Assembly (NCBI GenBank): GCA_963579025.1
Contig: CAUZFZ010000020.1
Location: 26,267 to 90,266 of the forward strand
DNA from: CAUZFZ01 sp963579025
Lineage (GTDB): Bacteria; Planctomycetota; Planctomycetia; Planctomycetales; Planctomycetaceae
Direction of reading: 5' to 3'
Length of the DNA stretch: 64,000 nucleotides
The notes beneath the pieces were generated by a model. It was given only the letters and a program-made list of their open reading frames with translations, made no database searches and was not told the origin of the DNA. This document shows positions 1 to 9,300 of this stretch, piece by piece; the stretch's first letter is position 1, and each line of letters begins with the position of its first letter. The position numbers and the translations under genes are program-made.

Positions 1-52
1 GGTGGAATAGCAAGTCGGTATCCGACAGACACGCTTCTGTTGCGATGAATCC

Positions 53-90
53 AGCACCCCGGTTGCTCCGATGCAGCCGGGGTGCTTTTG
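53..90 (+). terminator. Rho-independent-type terminator
   Basis: Two 10-nt arms (53-62 and 77-86) pair perfectly as AGCACCCCGG with CCGGGGTGCT around a 14-nt loop, and a short T run follows. It presumably ends a plus-strand gene that lies before the window. Confidence 0.7.
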
Positions 91-133
91 TATTCAAATA
101 GCGGCATCGCTTCGTTGAGTCCGGGCGTCACTT

Positions 134-808
134 ATGAACTACTTTGCTCACGCCATCCGGTTTCTGGATCGGCCGGTGTTTGCCGTCGCGACCGGGCTGC
201 CCGACATGTTGTCCGTCATCGATCGCAAGATGCGGCTGCGGGCGCGGCGTCTGGAACCATTCGCTGATGGTTCGGGTTCGTTCGAGGCCGAAGTGGCGGC
301 CGGAGCGATGCAGCATCTGGACGACGACCGCTGGTTCCATACCACGCGTGCTTTCGTTGAAACGAGCGCCCAACTGACCGTGCTCTTTCGCCCTGCGCTC
401 GGTGAAGAGGACCGCATGCGGTGTCCGTTTCTGGGTCACATCGTCACGGAACTGCAACTTGATGTGGTACTGATGGAACGCTATCCCGACCGGTTGGACC
501 GGTACTATGAGCTGGTGAGCGAAGTCGATTCCCAGGCCCTGCAGGCCGCTGTGAATCAGATGGCGACGAAGACATCAGGCCGGCTGGCATGGCTGGTGAC
601 ACGCTTCTCCGAGGAGCAGTTTATGCGTTGCTACCCGGCCCCGAACCGCTTGAGATTTCGATTGAATCAGGTCATGCTCCGCGTCGGTCTGGAGCAGATA
701 CCAGAAGCGATCGAACCACTTCTGGAAACCAGTCAGGTCATCGTGCGTGAGCGTGCTGACGACCTGTTGCCGCCGGAACATTTCGATGCCAGCTTGATCG
801 GCCCGTAA
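134..808 (+). CDS. AcpH-like (acyl carrier protein phosphodiesterase-like) protein
   Basis: A 224-residue cytoplasmic protein with no signal peptide. The N-terminal MNYFAHA, the LPD motif at about residues 22-24 and the later His/Asp-containing helices (HLDDDRWFH, FLGHIVTELQLD) recall the AcpH/YajB family, whose E. coli member begins MNFLAHL and removes 4'-phosphopantetheine from ACP. The match is by motif only, so the enzymatic call is tentative and it may be a planctomycete-specific relative of unknown activity. The ATG has no clear Shine-Dalgarno. The gene ends 30 nt before the isomerase gene on the same strand, so the two could be co-transcribed. Confidence 0.6.
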   Translation: MNYFAHAIRFLDRPVFAVATGLPDMLSVIDRKMRLRARRLEPFADGSGSFEAEVAAGAMQHLDDDRWFHTTRAFVETSAQLTVLFRPALGEEDRMRCPFLGHIVTELQLDVVLMERYPDRLDRYYELVSEVDSQALQAAVNQMATKTSGRLAWLVTRFSEEQFMRCYPAPNRLRFRLNQVMLRVGLEQIPEAIEPLLETSQVIVRERADDLLPPEHFDASLIGP

Positions 809-838
809 GTGCGGCCGACACACTCGGAGAGAGACACC

Positions 839-1693
839 ATGCCCAAGCCGTTTCAGTACGGAATGAATCTGCTGTTGTGGACGACCGACTTGCAGGAGTC
901 CGAGTTCCATCTGCTCGAAAAGATCAAAGACATCGGCTACGACGGCGTCGAGATTCCGGTGTTCAACATCGACCCGGCCAACTTTGCGAAGATTGGTGCG
1001 AAGTGCTCCGAGCTGGGTCTGGGAGCGACCGCGGTCACGGTCAGCACGGAAGAAGAAAACCCCATCTCGGCGGATGCGGCCGTCCGACAGGCCGCTGTCG
1101 ACCGACTCAAGCAGGTCATTGACTGCTGTGCCGCAGCCGGTGCCGTGCATCTTTGCGGTCCGTTCCATTCCGCTCTGGGTTTCTTCAGCGGCCAGGGACC
1201 GACGGAAGAGGAATGGGGTCACGGCAAAGAAGTGCTCGCCGAAGTTGCCGATCACGCTCAGGCGAACGGTGTGACGCTCGTGCTCGAATACCTCAATCGT
1301 TTCGAGTGCTATTTCCTGAACTGTGCCGCCGATGCCGCCCGATTCTGCCGCGAGGTGAATCACCCCAACCTGAAAATGATGTACGACACGTTCCACGCGA
1401 ACATCGAAGAGAAGAGCATCGCCGGCGCGATCAAAGAGTGTGCCGACCAGACAGTTCACATTCACATCTCTGAGAACGACCGCTCGACGCCAGGCGAAGG
1501 CAACGTCGACTGGGAAACGAACTGGTCTACCTTCAAAGAGCTGAACTACGACGGCCCGTTCGTCGTGGAAGCATTCGGCCTCGCCCTCCCGGACCTTGCC
1601 GCCGCGACAAAGATCTGGCGACGCATGTATCCGGACGAAGACTATCTCTGCTCGAACGCATTGAAGTTCATGAAGCAGAACTGGGAAAACTGA
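839..1693 (+). CDS. Sugar isomerase/3-epimerase, TIM barrel (D-tagatose/D-psicose 3-epimerase-like)
   Basis: A 284-residue soluble TIM-barrel enzyme of the AP endonuclease 2/xylose isomerase-like superfamily. The four expected metal ligands of D-tagatose 3-epimerases are visible: E150 in LVLEYLNRFE, D183 in MMYDTFHANIEE, H209 in HIHISEND and E244 in FVVEAF. The NRFE and DTFHxNIEE signatures fit the ketose 3-epimerase branch better than hydroxypyruvate isomerase. An upstream in-frame GTG at 809 exists, but the ATG at 839 is preceded by GGAGAGAGACACC and gives the normal family length. The substrate cannot be told from sequence. Confidence 0.9.
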   Translation: MPKPFQYGMNLLLWTTDLQESEFHLLEKIKDIGYDGVEIPVFNIDPANFAKIGAKCSELGLGATAVTVSTEEENPISADAAVRQAAVDRLKQVIDCCAAAGAVHLCGPFHSALGFFSGQGPTEEEWGHGKEVLAEVADHAQANGVTLVLEYLNRFECYFLNCAADAARFCREVNHPNLKMMYDTFHANIEEKSIAGAIKECADQTVHIHISENDRSTPGEGNVDWETNWSTFKELNYDGPFVVEAFGLALPDLAAATKIWRRMYPDEDYLCSNALKFMKQNWEN

Positions 1694-1715
1694 GATTTCG
1701 TAAACACGCAATGAC

Positions 1716-1748
1716 ACACCTCGGCGACCCTGGTCGGCGGGGTGTTTT
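1716..1748 (+). terminator. Terminator hairpin after the isomerase gene
   Basis: ACACCTCGGCGACC (1716-1729) pairs with GGTCGGCGGGGTGT (1732-1745) with two mismatches, and TTTT follows. It lies just before the dehydrogenase gene and probably ends the isomerase transcript. Confidence 0.6.
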
Positions 1749-1780
1749 CTTATCACACGTCTGCGTCGGAGAGACCGGTC

Positions 1781-4700
1781 ATGCGAGCATTCATTGTCGC
1801 CGCCATCGTGAGTCAGGTGTTTGTCGGGATTGAGTTGGTGTCTGCCGCTGAGGTCTCGACGCAAGTCCCCGAAATTCAGTCGGCTGTCGTCAGTGCCGGT
1901 GACGGTGTGATCACGACCGTCAAACCAGCAAAGCCAACACCGAATGTCGACTTCGCTGCCGGTCCGGCGGCCGAATGGATTTGGGCGGCCGATGAGCCTC
2001 AGCAGTGCTGGCTGCGGCATACGTTCGAGACGAACGCGAAGTCCGCCGTGTTGATCGCCACGTGTGACAATGTCATGTCAGTCAAGCTCAACGGAAAGAG
2101 CGTGGCAAACAGCTCGACCTGGCAGAACCCCGTGACAGTCGACGTGACGAAATCGCTGAAGGCGGGTGCGAATACCCTGACCGCCAATGTAAAGAATGAC
2201 GGCGCGGGAGGTGCCAGGGGATTCGTGCTGAAGCTCCTGCTGACCGGCGAAGATGGTTCAAAGGAGTACGTCGTCACCAACACGAAGTGGGAGTTCGCGA
2301 CGGACAAGGACTTTGAAAACACAGTGGATGGTGTCAGTCACGGCAAGATGGGCGTTGGCCCCTGGAATAACGTTTTTGCGGCTCCTGGAAGCAGTCCGGC
2401 ACCGGGACTCACCAGCAGCGTGCCACGTGACGTGTTTCAACTGCTGCCCGGGTTTCAGGTTGAGTTGCTCTACACGGTTCCAAAAGCGGAACAGGGATCC
2501 TGGGTCTCGATCGCGTTTGATGACAAGGGACGCCTGCTGGCCAGCGATCAGGGCGGCAAGGGACTGTTCCGCATCACGCCTCCACCGATCGGCAGCAAAG
2601 AAGAGACCAGAGTCGAACACCTCGACGTCGCCATCACTTCGTCTCAGGGAATGCTGTGGGCATTCGATTCGCTCTATGTGTCCGTAAACGGCGGACCTGG
2701 CAGCGGCCTGTATCGGCTGACTGATACGAATGACGACGACCAGTTCGACAACGTCGAAAAGCTGAAGGCCTTGCAGGGCGGTGGAGAACACGGCCCGCAT
2801 GCATTGCGGCTGTCTCCTGATGGCGACTCGATTTACATCATTGCGGGCAACCACACGAATCCGCCCGAGGAATTTGATTCCAGTCGTATCCGTTCCAACT
2901 GGGGCGAAGACCTGCTGCTGCCGCGTCAGTGGGACGCGCGCGGTCACGCTCGGGGCAAACTGGCTCCCGGTGGCTGGATCGCGAAGACCGATCCCGATGG
3001 CAAGACCTGGGAGATGGTCAGTATTGGATACCGCAACCCGTACGACATGGATTTTTCACCGGAAGGCGAACTGTTTGCTTACGACGCGGACATGGAATGG
3101 GACATGGGCTCCAGCTGGTACCGGCCGACGCGCATCTGTCACGCGGTCAGCGGCAGCGAGTTCGGCTGGCGCAGCGGCACGGGGAAGTGGCCGACATGGA
3201 ACGTCGACAGTCTGCCTGAAGTCGTGGACATCGGGCCGGGTTCTCCGGTCGGCGTGGAGTTTGGCACGGGCACGAAGTTTCCCGCGAAGTATCAGCGGGC
3301 GCTGTACTGCTGCGACTGGACGTTCGGAACGATGTACGCCGTGCATCTGACACCGAAGGGATCGAGCTATGTTGGTGAGCGGGAAGAATTCCTGTCTCGG
3401 ACTCCATTGCCTCTGACTGACACAGCAGTCGGTCCAGACGGAGCGTTGTACTTCACCGTTGGCGGTCGAGGAGCCCAGTCAGCACTGTTTCGCGTGACGT
3501 ATGTCGGCGACGATTCGACCGCTCCGGCGGAGCCTGTCGATGATTACGCCGCACTCCGCGAACTGCGGCACAAGATCGAAGAACTCCACGTCGAAGGTCA
3601 GTCGAGCAAGGACAATGTCGAGTGGCTGTGGCCGAACCTCGGGCATGCCGATCGGCACATTCGATACGCCGCTCGCACGGCACTTGAATTCCAGGACCGT
3701 GACTTGTGGCAGAGTCTGGTGCTGGCGGAGTCCGACCCTCAGACATTGATCACAGCGAGCGTCGCTTTGTCGCGACAGGGTGAAGCAAATCTGCGCGACA
3801 AGCTGGCCGAACGACTGTTGTCACTCAAGTTTGCCGACCTGGGAGAACAACAGCAGCTTGAATACCTGCGGGCCGTGGCCCTCGTGTTTATTCGATTGGG
3901 AGACCCTTCGCCGGCAGTGCGTCAGGCTTTCGCGGGAAGTCTGGAAGTTCACTATCCGGCGAAGTCTCCGGCGATGAACCGCGAACTGGTTCAAATGCTG
4001 GTCTATCTGAACTCGCCGAAAGTCATTGCGAAGACGCTCAAGATGCTGCAGCCAGGTGAACAGACCGAGGTCGCCGTCGACATTCCGGAAGTGCTTGCCC
4101 GCAATTCCGGTTACGGCGGCACGATCGCAAAGATGCTGGCCAACCAGGTCAACCTGGATCACATGAACTACGCCTTCACACTGCGCAACATGAAATACGG
4201 CTGGACGCTGGAGCAGCGCCGCGAGTACCTCGCCTGGTACGGCGAAGCGACCGGAAAAAGCGGCGGGGCGAGCTTTCAGGGGTTCCTGAAGAACATGCAG
4301 AACGACTGGCTCGCGCTGGCGACGGAATCAGAACGCAAAGCTCTTGCCGGTGACATCGTGCAGAACGCTCCGAAAGAAGCCGAACTGCCGAAACCGAAAG
4401 GTCCGGGCAAAGAATGGACGATGGACGAACTCGTCGCCCTCACGCAATCCGGCCTGACCGGCCGTAGTTTCGAAAACGGCAAACGTGCCTACGCGGCATC
4501 GCGCTGCATTTCGTGCCATCGCTACACGGGAGAAGGCGGCAGCACCGGTCCGGATGTGACAAATGTGGCTGGACGATTCAGCTACAAGGACCTGCTGGAG
4601 TCGATGATCGATCCCAGCAAAGTGGTCTCTGACCAGTACCGTGCGTCGATCATCACAACGAACGCAGGCAAGGTCTACACCGGCCGAGTGCTGGGTGAGG

Positions 4701-4909
4701 CAGACGGCAAGTTGTCTGTGCTGGTTGATCCCGTCGACATTACGAAGGTCGTCGAGATCGCAAAGGACGACGTCGACGAGCAGTTGCCATCCCCGACATC
4801 GCTCATGCCACAGAAGTTGCTGAACACGCTGAATCAGGACGAAGTGCTGGACCTGCTCGCGTACCTGATGTCACGCGGCAATCCGAACGATCCCGTGTTC
4901 GCAGATTGA
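1781..4909 (+). CDS. PVC-type membrane-bound dehydrogenase with haem-binding domain
   Basis: A secreted protein of 1042 residues. The ATG at 1781 follows GGAGAGACC and opens a signal peptide of about 22 residues; the frame is open further upstream but only through the terminator. Domains in order: a jelly-roll, carbohydrate-binding-like domain at about 50-180; a beta-propeller of the sorbosone/membrane-bound dehydrogenase type at about 215-590; a helical HEAT-like stretch at about 600-870; and a C-terminal cytochrome domain with C909-I-S-C912-H913 followed by the GxGGxxGPDVTN signature of the Pirellula/Verrucomicrobium haem-binding domain. Such proteins are lineage-expanded in Planctomycetes and Verrucomicrobia and are thought to oxidise sugars or related compounds in the periplasm. 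The substrate is unknown. Confidence 0.92.
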   Translation: MRAFIVAAIVSQVFVGIELVSAAEVSTQVPEIQSAVVSAGDGVITTVKPAKPTPNVDFAAGPAAEWIWAADEPQQCWLRHTFETNAKSAVLIATCDNVMSVKLNGKSVANSSTWQNPVTVDVTKSLKAGANTLTANVKNDGAGGARGFVLKLLLTGEDGSKEYVVTNTKWEFATDKDFENTVDGVSHGKMGVGPWNNVFAAPGSSPAPGLTSSVPRDVFQLLPGFQVELLYTVPKAEQGSWVSIAFDDKGRLLASDQGGKGLFRITPPPIGSKEETRVEHLDVAITSSQGMLWAFDSLYVSVNGGPGSGLYRLTDTNDDDQFDNVEKLKALQGGGEHGPHALRLSPDGDSIYIIAGNHTNPPEEFDSSRIRSNWGEDLLLPRQWDARGHARGKLAPGGWIAKTDPDGKTWEMVSIGYRNPYDMDFSPEGELFAYDADMEWDMGSSWYRPTRICHAVSGSEFGWRSGTGKWPTWNVDSLPEVVDIGPGSPVGVEFGTGTKFPAKYQRALYCCDWTFGTMYAVHLTPKGSSYVGEREEFLSRTPLPLTDTAVGPDGALYFTVGGRGAQSALFRVTYVGDDSTAPAEPVDDYAALRELRHKIEELHVEGQSSKDNVEWLWPNLGHADRHIRYAARTALEFQDRDLWQSLVLAESDPQTLITASVALSRQGEANLRDKLAERLLSLKFADLGEQQQLEYLRAVALVFIRLGDPSPAVRQAFAGSLEVHYPAKSPAMNRELVQMLVYLNSPKVIAKTLKMLQPGEQTEVAVDIPEVLARNSGYGGTIAKMLANQVNLDHMNYAFTLRNMKYGWTLEQRREYLAWYGEATGKSGGASFQGFLKNMQNDWLALATESERKALAGDIVQNAPKEAELPKPKGPGKEWTMDELVALTQSGLTGRSFENGKRAYAASRCISCHRYTGEGGSTGPDVTNVAGRFSYKDLLESMIDPSKVVSDQYRASIITTNAGKVYTGRVLGEADGKLSVLVDPVDITKVVEIAKDDVDEQLPSPTSLMPQKLLNTLNQDEVLDLLAYLMSRGNPNDPVFAD

Positions 4910-4925
4910 AGAGACCGAGGCATTC

Positions 4926-5651
4926 TTAACTTGGTGGATGCTCCTGGCAGTACTCCTGGTACTCAGCCAGCGTCTGCTCATTCGGCGGATACGTGCCCAG
5001 CAAGGGAGCCCCGTTTCGGATTCGGTCGACGATGAAGTCCTCTTTGTGTTCCTGAGCTGCCGCTTCTTCCGCGACTTCGTCCGCCAAATGACGAGGGATC
5101 ACCACCACGCCTTCAGCATCGCCCACCAGGATGTCGCCCGGATAAACCGGGACGCCGCCACAGCCAACAGGAACCTGCACGTCGACGGGATGATGGATTG
5201 TCTTGTTGGTCGCCGCATGCGGCGAACGCGCGTAGGCCGCGATCGCAATCTCAGCAATCGCGGGCGAGTCCCGGAAACAGCCATCCGTCACGACGCCGAC
5301 CGCGCCGCGAGCAGCCATCCGTTCGGCCAGGATGTTTCCCATGACTCCGGCTCGTTCGTCGCCGCGAGCATCAATCACCAGCACGTCCCGCGGTCCGACA
5401 CTCTCGATTGCGATTCGCTGCGGATCTTTCTGATTGTCGAAGACCATGTTGCGATCGAGGTCCTCGCGCGACGGTATATATCGCAACGTAAACGCCTGCC
5501 CGACCATCCTCCGTGATGGATTCAGCGGTGTGGCTCCCGTCACGAACGTGTTCCAGAAGCCCTTCTTCGCAAGGACTGTGGTCAACGTTGCTGTGCTGGG
5601 TTTGGTCAGCAGTTCCCAGGTGCGGTCCGAGATTGGGTGAGATTCTGTCAT
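4926..5651 (-). CDS. RraA family protein (HMG/CHA aldolase or RraA-like)
   Basis: A 241-residue soluble protein of the RraA/demethylmenaquinone methyltransferase-like fold. The GVVTDGCFRDSPAI segment carries the DGxxRD motif used for metal and substrate binding in 4-hydroxy-4-methyl-2-oxoglutarate aldolases, and GVPVYPGDILVGDAEGVVVIP is the usual C-terminal family signature. The frame extends 19 codons upstream to 5708, but the ATG at 5651 matches the family start. It is convergent with the dehydrogenase gene, 16 nt away. A real aldolase and an RNase E-binding RraA cannot be separated here; the intact DGxxRD favours an aldolase-type enzyme. Confidence 0.88.
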   Translation of the reverse strand: MTESHPISDRTWELLTKPSTATLTTVLAKKGFWNTFVTGATPLNPSRRMVGQAFTLRYIPSREDLDRNMVFDNQKDPQRIAIESVGPRDVLVIDARGDERAGVMGNILAERMAARGAVGVVTDGCFRDSPAIAEIAIAAYARSPHAATNKTIHHPVDVQVPVGCGGVPVYPGDILVGDAEGVVVIPRHLADEVAEEAAAQEHKEDFIVDRIRNGAPLLGTYPPNEQTLAEYQEYCQEHPPS

Positions 5652-5868
5652 CAAGTGCGACCTGTCTGGTGAGGTACGAATACGACTCCGGAGATCAGGA
5701 ACCCCCACAGCCTCTCTCGCATCTGCTTCGAATCGTTTGCCTGGACGACTTTATCCATGATCACAGCGAGTTTCATATAGGCATAGCGTCCAGTGCCCGG
5801 GGTCGAACGCTATGTCATACCTTCGCGTGAGACATCACTCCTGATGTGACGCTGAGACGGCGCACGCG

Positions 5869-6324
5869 TCACGGCATCGTGGTTGCCCGAAAAACGGCAA
5901 TGTCCGCGATTGCGTGTATGGGGCGATCGTCAAACGGTCCGAATGGACAATCCCATTGCTGAAGACACTGTACCAGGTACTGAGCCTGGTCGTATTTCCC
6001 ATCACCGATTAGCGTCCGGGCAGACGCGAGTCGGGTGATCACGTGTCGACGACGCATGCCCGACGTCGCATCGAACATCACGAGGTACTTATTCACTGGC
6101 CAGCCAGCACCGACAGAGTCCGCGATCGACAACACGGGCTCATAAACCGCTTCCACCGGTTCCCGCACATCGCACGATGCAGCAAACTTGTGTGCGACGT
6201 AGATGACCGGACCACTCGACAGCGGGTATGCGACTGCACCGACGATGAGCACAATCGATGACGTCATGAGGACTCGTAGCCGCCGCCTCGTCCGTATTTG
6301 TCCCGTGATCTCAGAATCATCCAT
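5869..6324 (-). CDS. Small membrane-anchored protein of unknown function
   Basis: A 151-residue protein with a charged N-terminus and one hydrophobic segment at about residues 17-40; the remainder would face the periplasm. No family was recognised. It starts 15 nt after the stop of the 1530-residue giant gene on the same strand, so it is probably the last gene of the ExbB/ExbD operon. Two Cys residues near the C-terminus (CLQQWDC) could form a disulphide. Confidence 0.7.
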   Translation of the reverse strand: MDDSEITGQIRTRRRLRVLMTSSIVLIVGAVAYPLSSGPVIYVAHKFAASCDVREPVEAVYEPVLSIADSVGAGWPVNKYLVMFDATSGMRRRHVITRLASARTLIGDGKYDQAQYLVQCLQQWDCPFGPFDDRPIHAIADIAVFRATTMP

Positions 6325-6339
6325 GAACAGCGTCCTTGC

Positions 6340-9300
6340 TCAATCGTCGAGCTGGTCGTAGAGCGGCAGGTGGCGATAGTAGACCTCAAGCATCAGCAGC
6401 TTGAGTGAGGTCGCCATGATGCGGCCGCCCTTCTGTTCCCAGTTGTCGCGCGGGTCCCAGGAGCCGCCAGTCGCGCCGGACTGTTTCTGTGTCTTCACCA
6501 GCATATCACGCATCTGGTTGTTCCACGTCTCCCAGTATTCGCCCTGCATGTGGTACATGACTTGAGTGGCGTAGTACCAGTAGTAGGAAGTGCGCTTCTG
6601 TTGCTGCTCGGGGAGTTCCTTGAGCAGCCAGTCCGCTCCATTCCGCATGCGGACATCGTTTCGACTCGAACCCAGGAACTGCAGGCACAGCAGTCCTTCG
6701 GCGGTCATCGCCAGGTTGGCTCCGCGTCCCGTATACGCGAACCGCCCGGAATCCGGTTTAGATTCGACGGACCTGAACCACTTATCGACGCCGGCGTACG
6801 TCGCTGTCGGGACCTGCAGCCCCGCCATTTCACCGCTCTTTAGAGCCATCATCTGCCAACCCACGACTGATGTGTCGCCAGCTTCACCAGGCTTATACCG
6901 CCAGCCACCGCCGGAATGCTGAGCTTTTGCGATGAAGTTCAATGCCTTCTGGGCTGGCTCGCGAAGTTTGTCGTCGCCGCTGACTCCGAACGCTTCGCAC
7001 AGTGCGATCGCTGCTATGCCGTGGACATACATGTGATGACCCGTGGCTTCGCCTTTGGCCATCAGATCGCCGGTGTCCTGTTGGTGCGTCAGCAGCCAAT
7101 CGATCGACTTCTGCACGACGGCCTGGTACTTGCCGGGCTTGTCATGCGTGTGACCGGCTGCCAGGAACGGAAGCAGGCCGAAACCCGTGCCTGCCGTGTT
7201 TGATTTGGTAGCACCCTGGTGTTTCTTCAGGTCCCAGCTTCCGTCTTCTTCCTGGACCTTCGCCAGCCAGTCCAGGCCGCGGCTGACTGCCTGCTCTGAC
7301 TGCGGCGTGCCGCCTAGCAGGTCGATCAGGTTCCGCCGGTTTTCAGCCTTGCGGAGCGTGAACATGGACCGCAGCTCGACCGTGTCCTGTGACGCAGCCA
7401 GAGTCATCGGGTGCAGGGCGTGACGCGTCAGTCCGTCCGATGGAACAGTCGGGTCAGGCAGCAGATCGTTGAGTGATCCCGTGGTGGCGACCACGACGTC
7501 CACGGACCTCGCGGTCACACTTGAACGTGCCAGTGCGGCCGGCAAGGAAATTCCATCGACCGTGGGACGCTCGGTGCGAGTCAATGCCGCGTTCTCGGAG
7601 GCTTCGTCTTCCATCGTCGGATCAGTGGCCAACAGGGGATCGGCCAGTGTTGCCTCAGCCAGTGCGGCTGCTGCAATCTCGAAGGATCGGTCGGACGTTC
7701 GTGTTACCGATTCGTTGATCGCCCGATCGATTGCAAACTCCGTCTCTCGGATTGACGACTGAGTTTCCGCCGCTGCTGCGGTGACTTTCAATTGAGGTTT
7801 GGCTTTGACCGATTCGTTCATGGGCGTGCGATCGACAGTCGTCTTCATCGGCTGCTGCTGCCGATTGACGGCTACCGCAGTCTGCTCGATCGATGTCAAT
7901 CGGCCAGCCTCTGCATCAGTCTCCGCCAGTGCGGTTAATGTCGGGTCCATCTCGGACTCGGCAAGTTCGGCTGCCTGAGCGGTCGCTCGCTGAGCCTGCA
8001 ACGCCGGGGCATCGGTGATCAATGGATCGTCTGTCGGTTCCGCGAGTTCGATTTCGAGCGAACGGGCTGCCAGATTGGATCGGGCCAGCAGCACTGGTCG
8101 ACTGGTTGATCCAACTTTGACAATCTCCGCACGCGTGACCTGGACGTTGGTTGGCGTTCCGGTGGTGACATCGGTTGACGGGGTAGCCGCTGCTTCCGCC
8201 AGATCAATGTCCTCAACGGGAGCCGCCAGAGCCACTTCGGCGACCTGTTGTCGTGTGCGTTGCACGGGAAGGTTGACCGGTCGATCAATGTCGAATTCCA
8301 AATCGTTGACGGACGGACGCTGCGTCGCGTCAAGCGAGGTGACCATCAGTTCGGGGATGGGATTAGTCGTTCGCTTCAGAGGATTGCGAAGCCTGCTTGG
8401 CTGCACAGCTTCCGATTGGCGGTCGACGTCCACTTTGGTCTGAGTGAGCATCGCAAGCTGCCCGTCCAGGGACTCCGTGGCTTCCAGCGCGGCGAGTGCC
8501 GCGTCCGCAACTTCGACCAGCAACGGAGCTGCAGGGCCGCGACGTTGGATACGCTCAGCCGGTGTGCGGATTTCAATTTCAGTTGGCTGCTGAGCTGCGG
8601 CGACGCTTAATGCAGACGCCGGCTGTGAAGCGGCGGGTGAATCCAGGACGGCGGATTGTGGCGACCCGGCTTTGGGACTGACCGGCGTGTTGCGAGCGAC
8701 GGTGGCGTCCACGGCAACCAGCATGCCGGTTGTGGCTGTTGGTGTAATCTCTGGTGAGAGGTTCTCTTCGCTGACCGCCAGTCCGGCGACATCGATTGGT
8801 TCAGGCAGCGTGCGTTCGAACTGCGGACGAGTCTGAGGTGTCGTCCGAGGAATCGCTTGGGGAGAGATGCTGGCGATTTGCACGTTAGAGGTCGTGGGCT
8901 GCGGACCCGTCAAGCCGGGCAGTTTCGCCACCGATTCGGTCCGCATCGGCGAATTCACATTTGGGGCTGTCGCGGCTGCGCGATTCAAGTCCGTTGCCGC
9001 CGCCACCGTCTGCGTGGGCGTTTCAGGGGCCGCCTCAAGATTCGGCAGGTCTGGCAGCTCGGGAAGATCCGCCTGCGCCAGTTGCACCGTCGTCGGATTT
9101 CGCTGCGGTTGCGGCTTTGTTGCCTGAATGTCGACGGTTGGTGTTTCTTCGAATTTCGGCTCGGCCAGTTCGGCGACGCTCGCAGCCAGCTTCATTACCT
9201 GGGTCGGCGGAAGACGCTGCGGCAAATCCGGTCGCTTTGGTGCTGTGTCCTGACGTGCGACGTCAACCGGCGTGGGTTGCGGTGCGGGCTGGTCGGGAGT

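Noticed and set aside
575..2020. Minus-strand frame of 481 codons opposite the AcpH-like and isomerase genes
   Set aside because: Antisense shadow of two well-supported genes in high-GC DNA.
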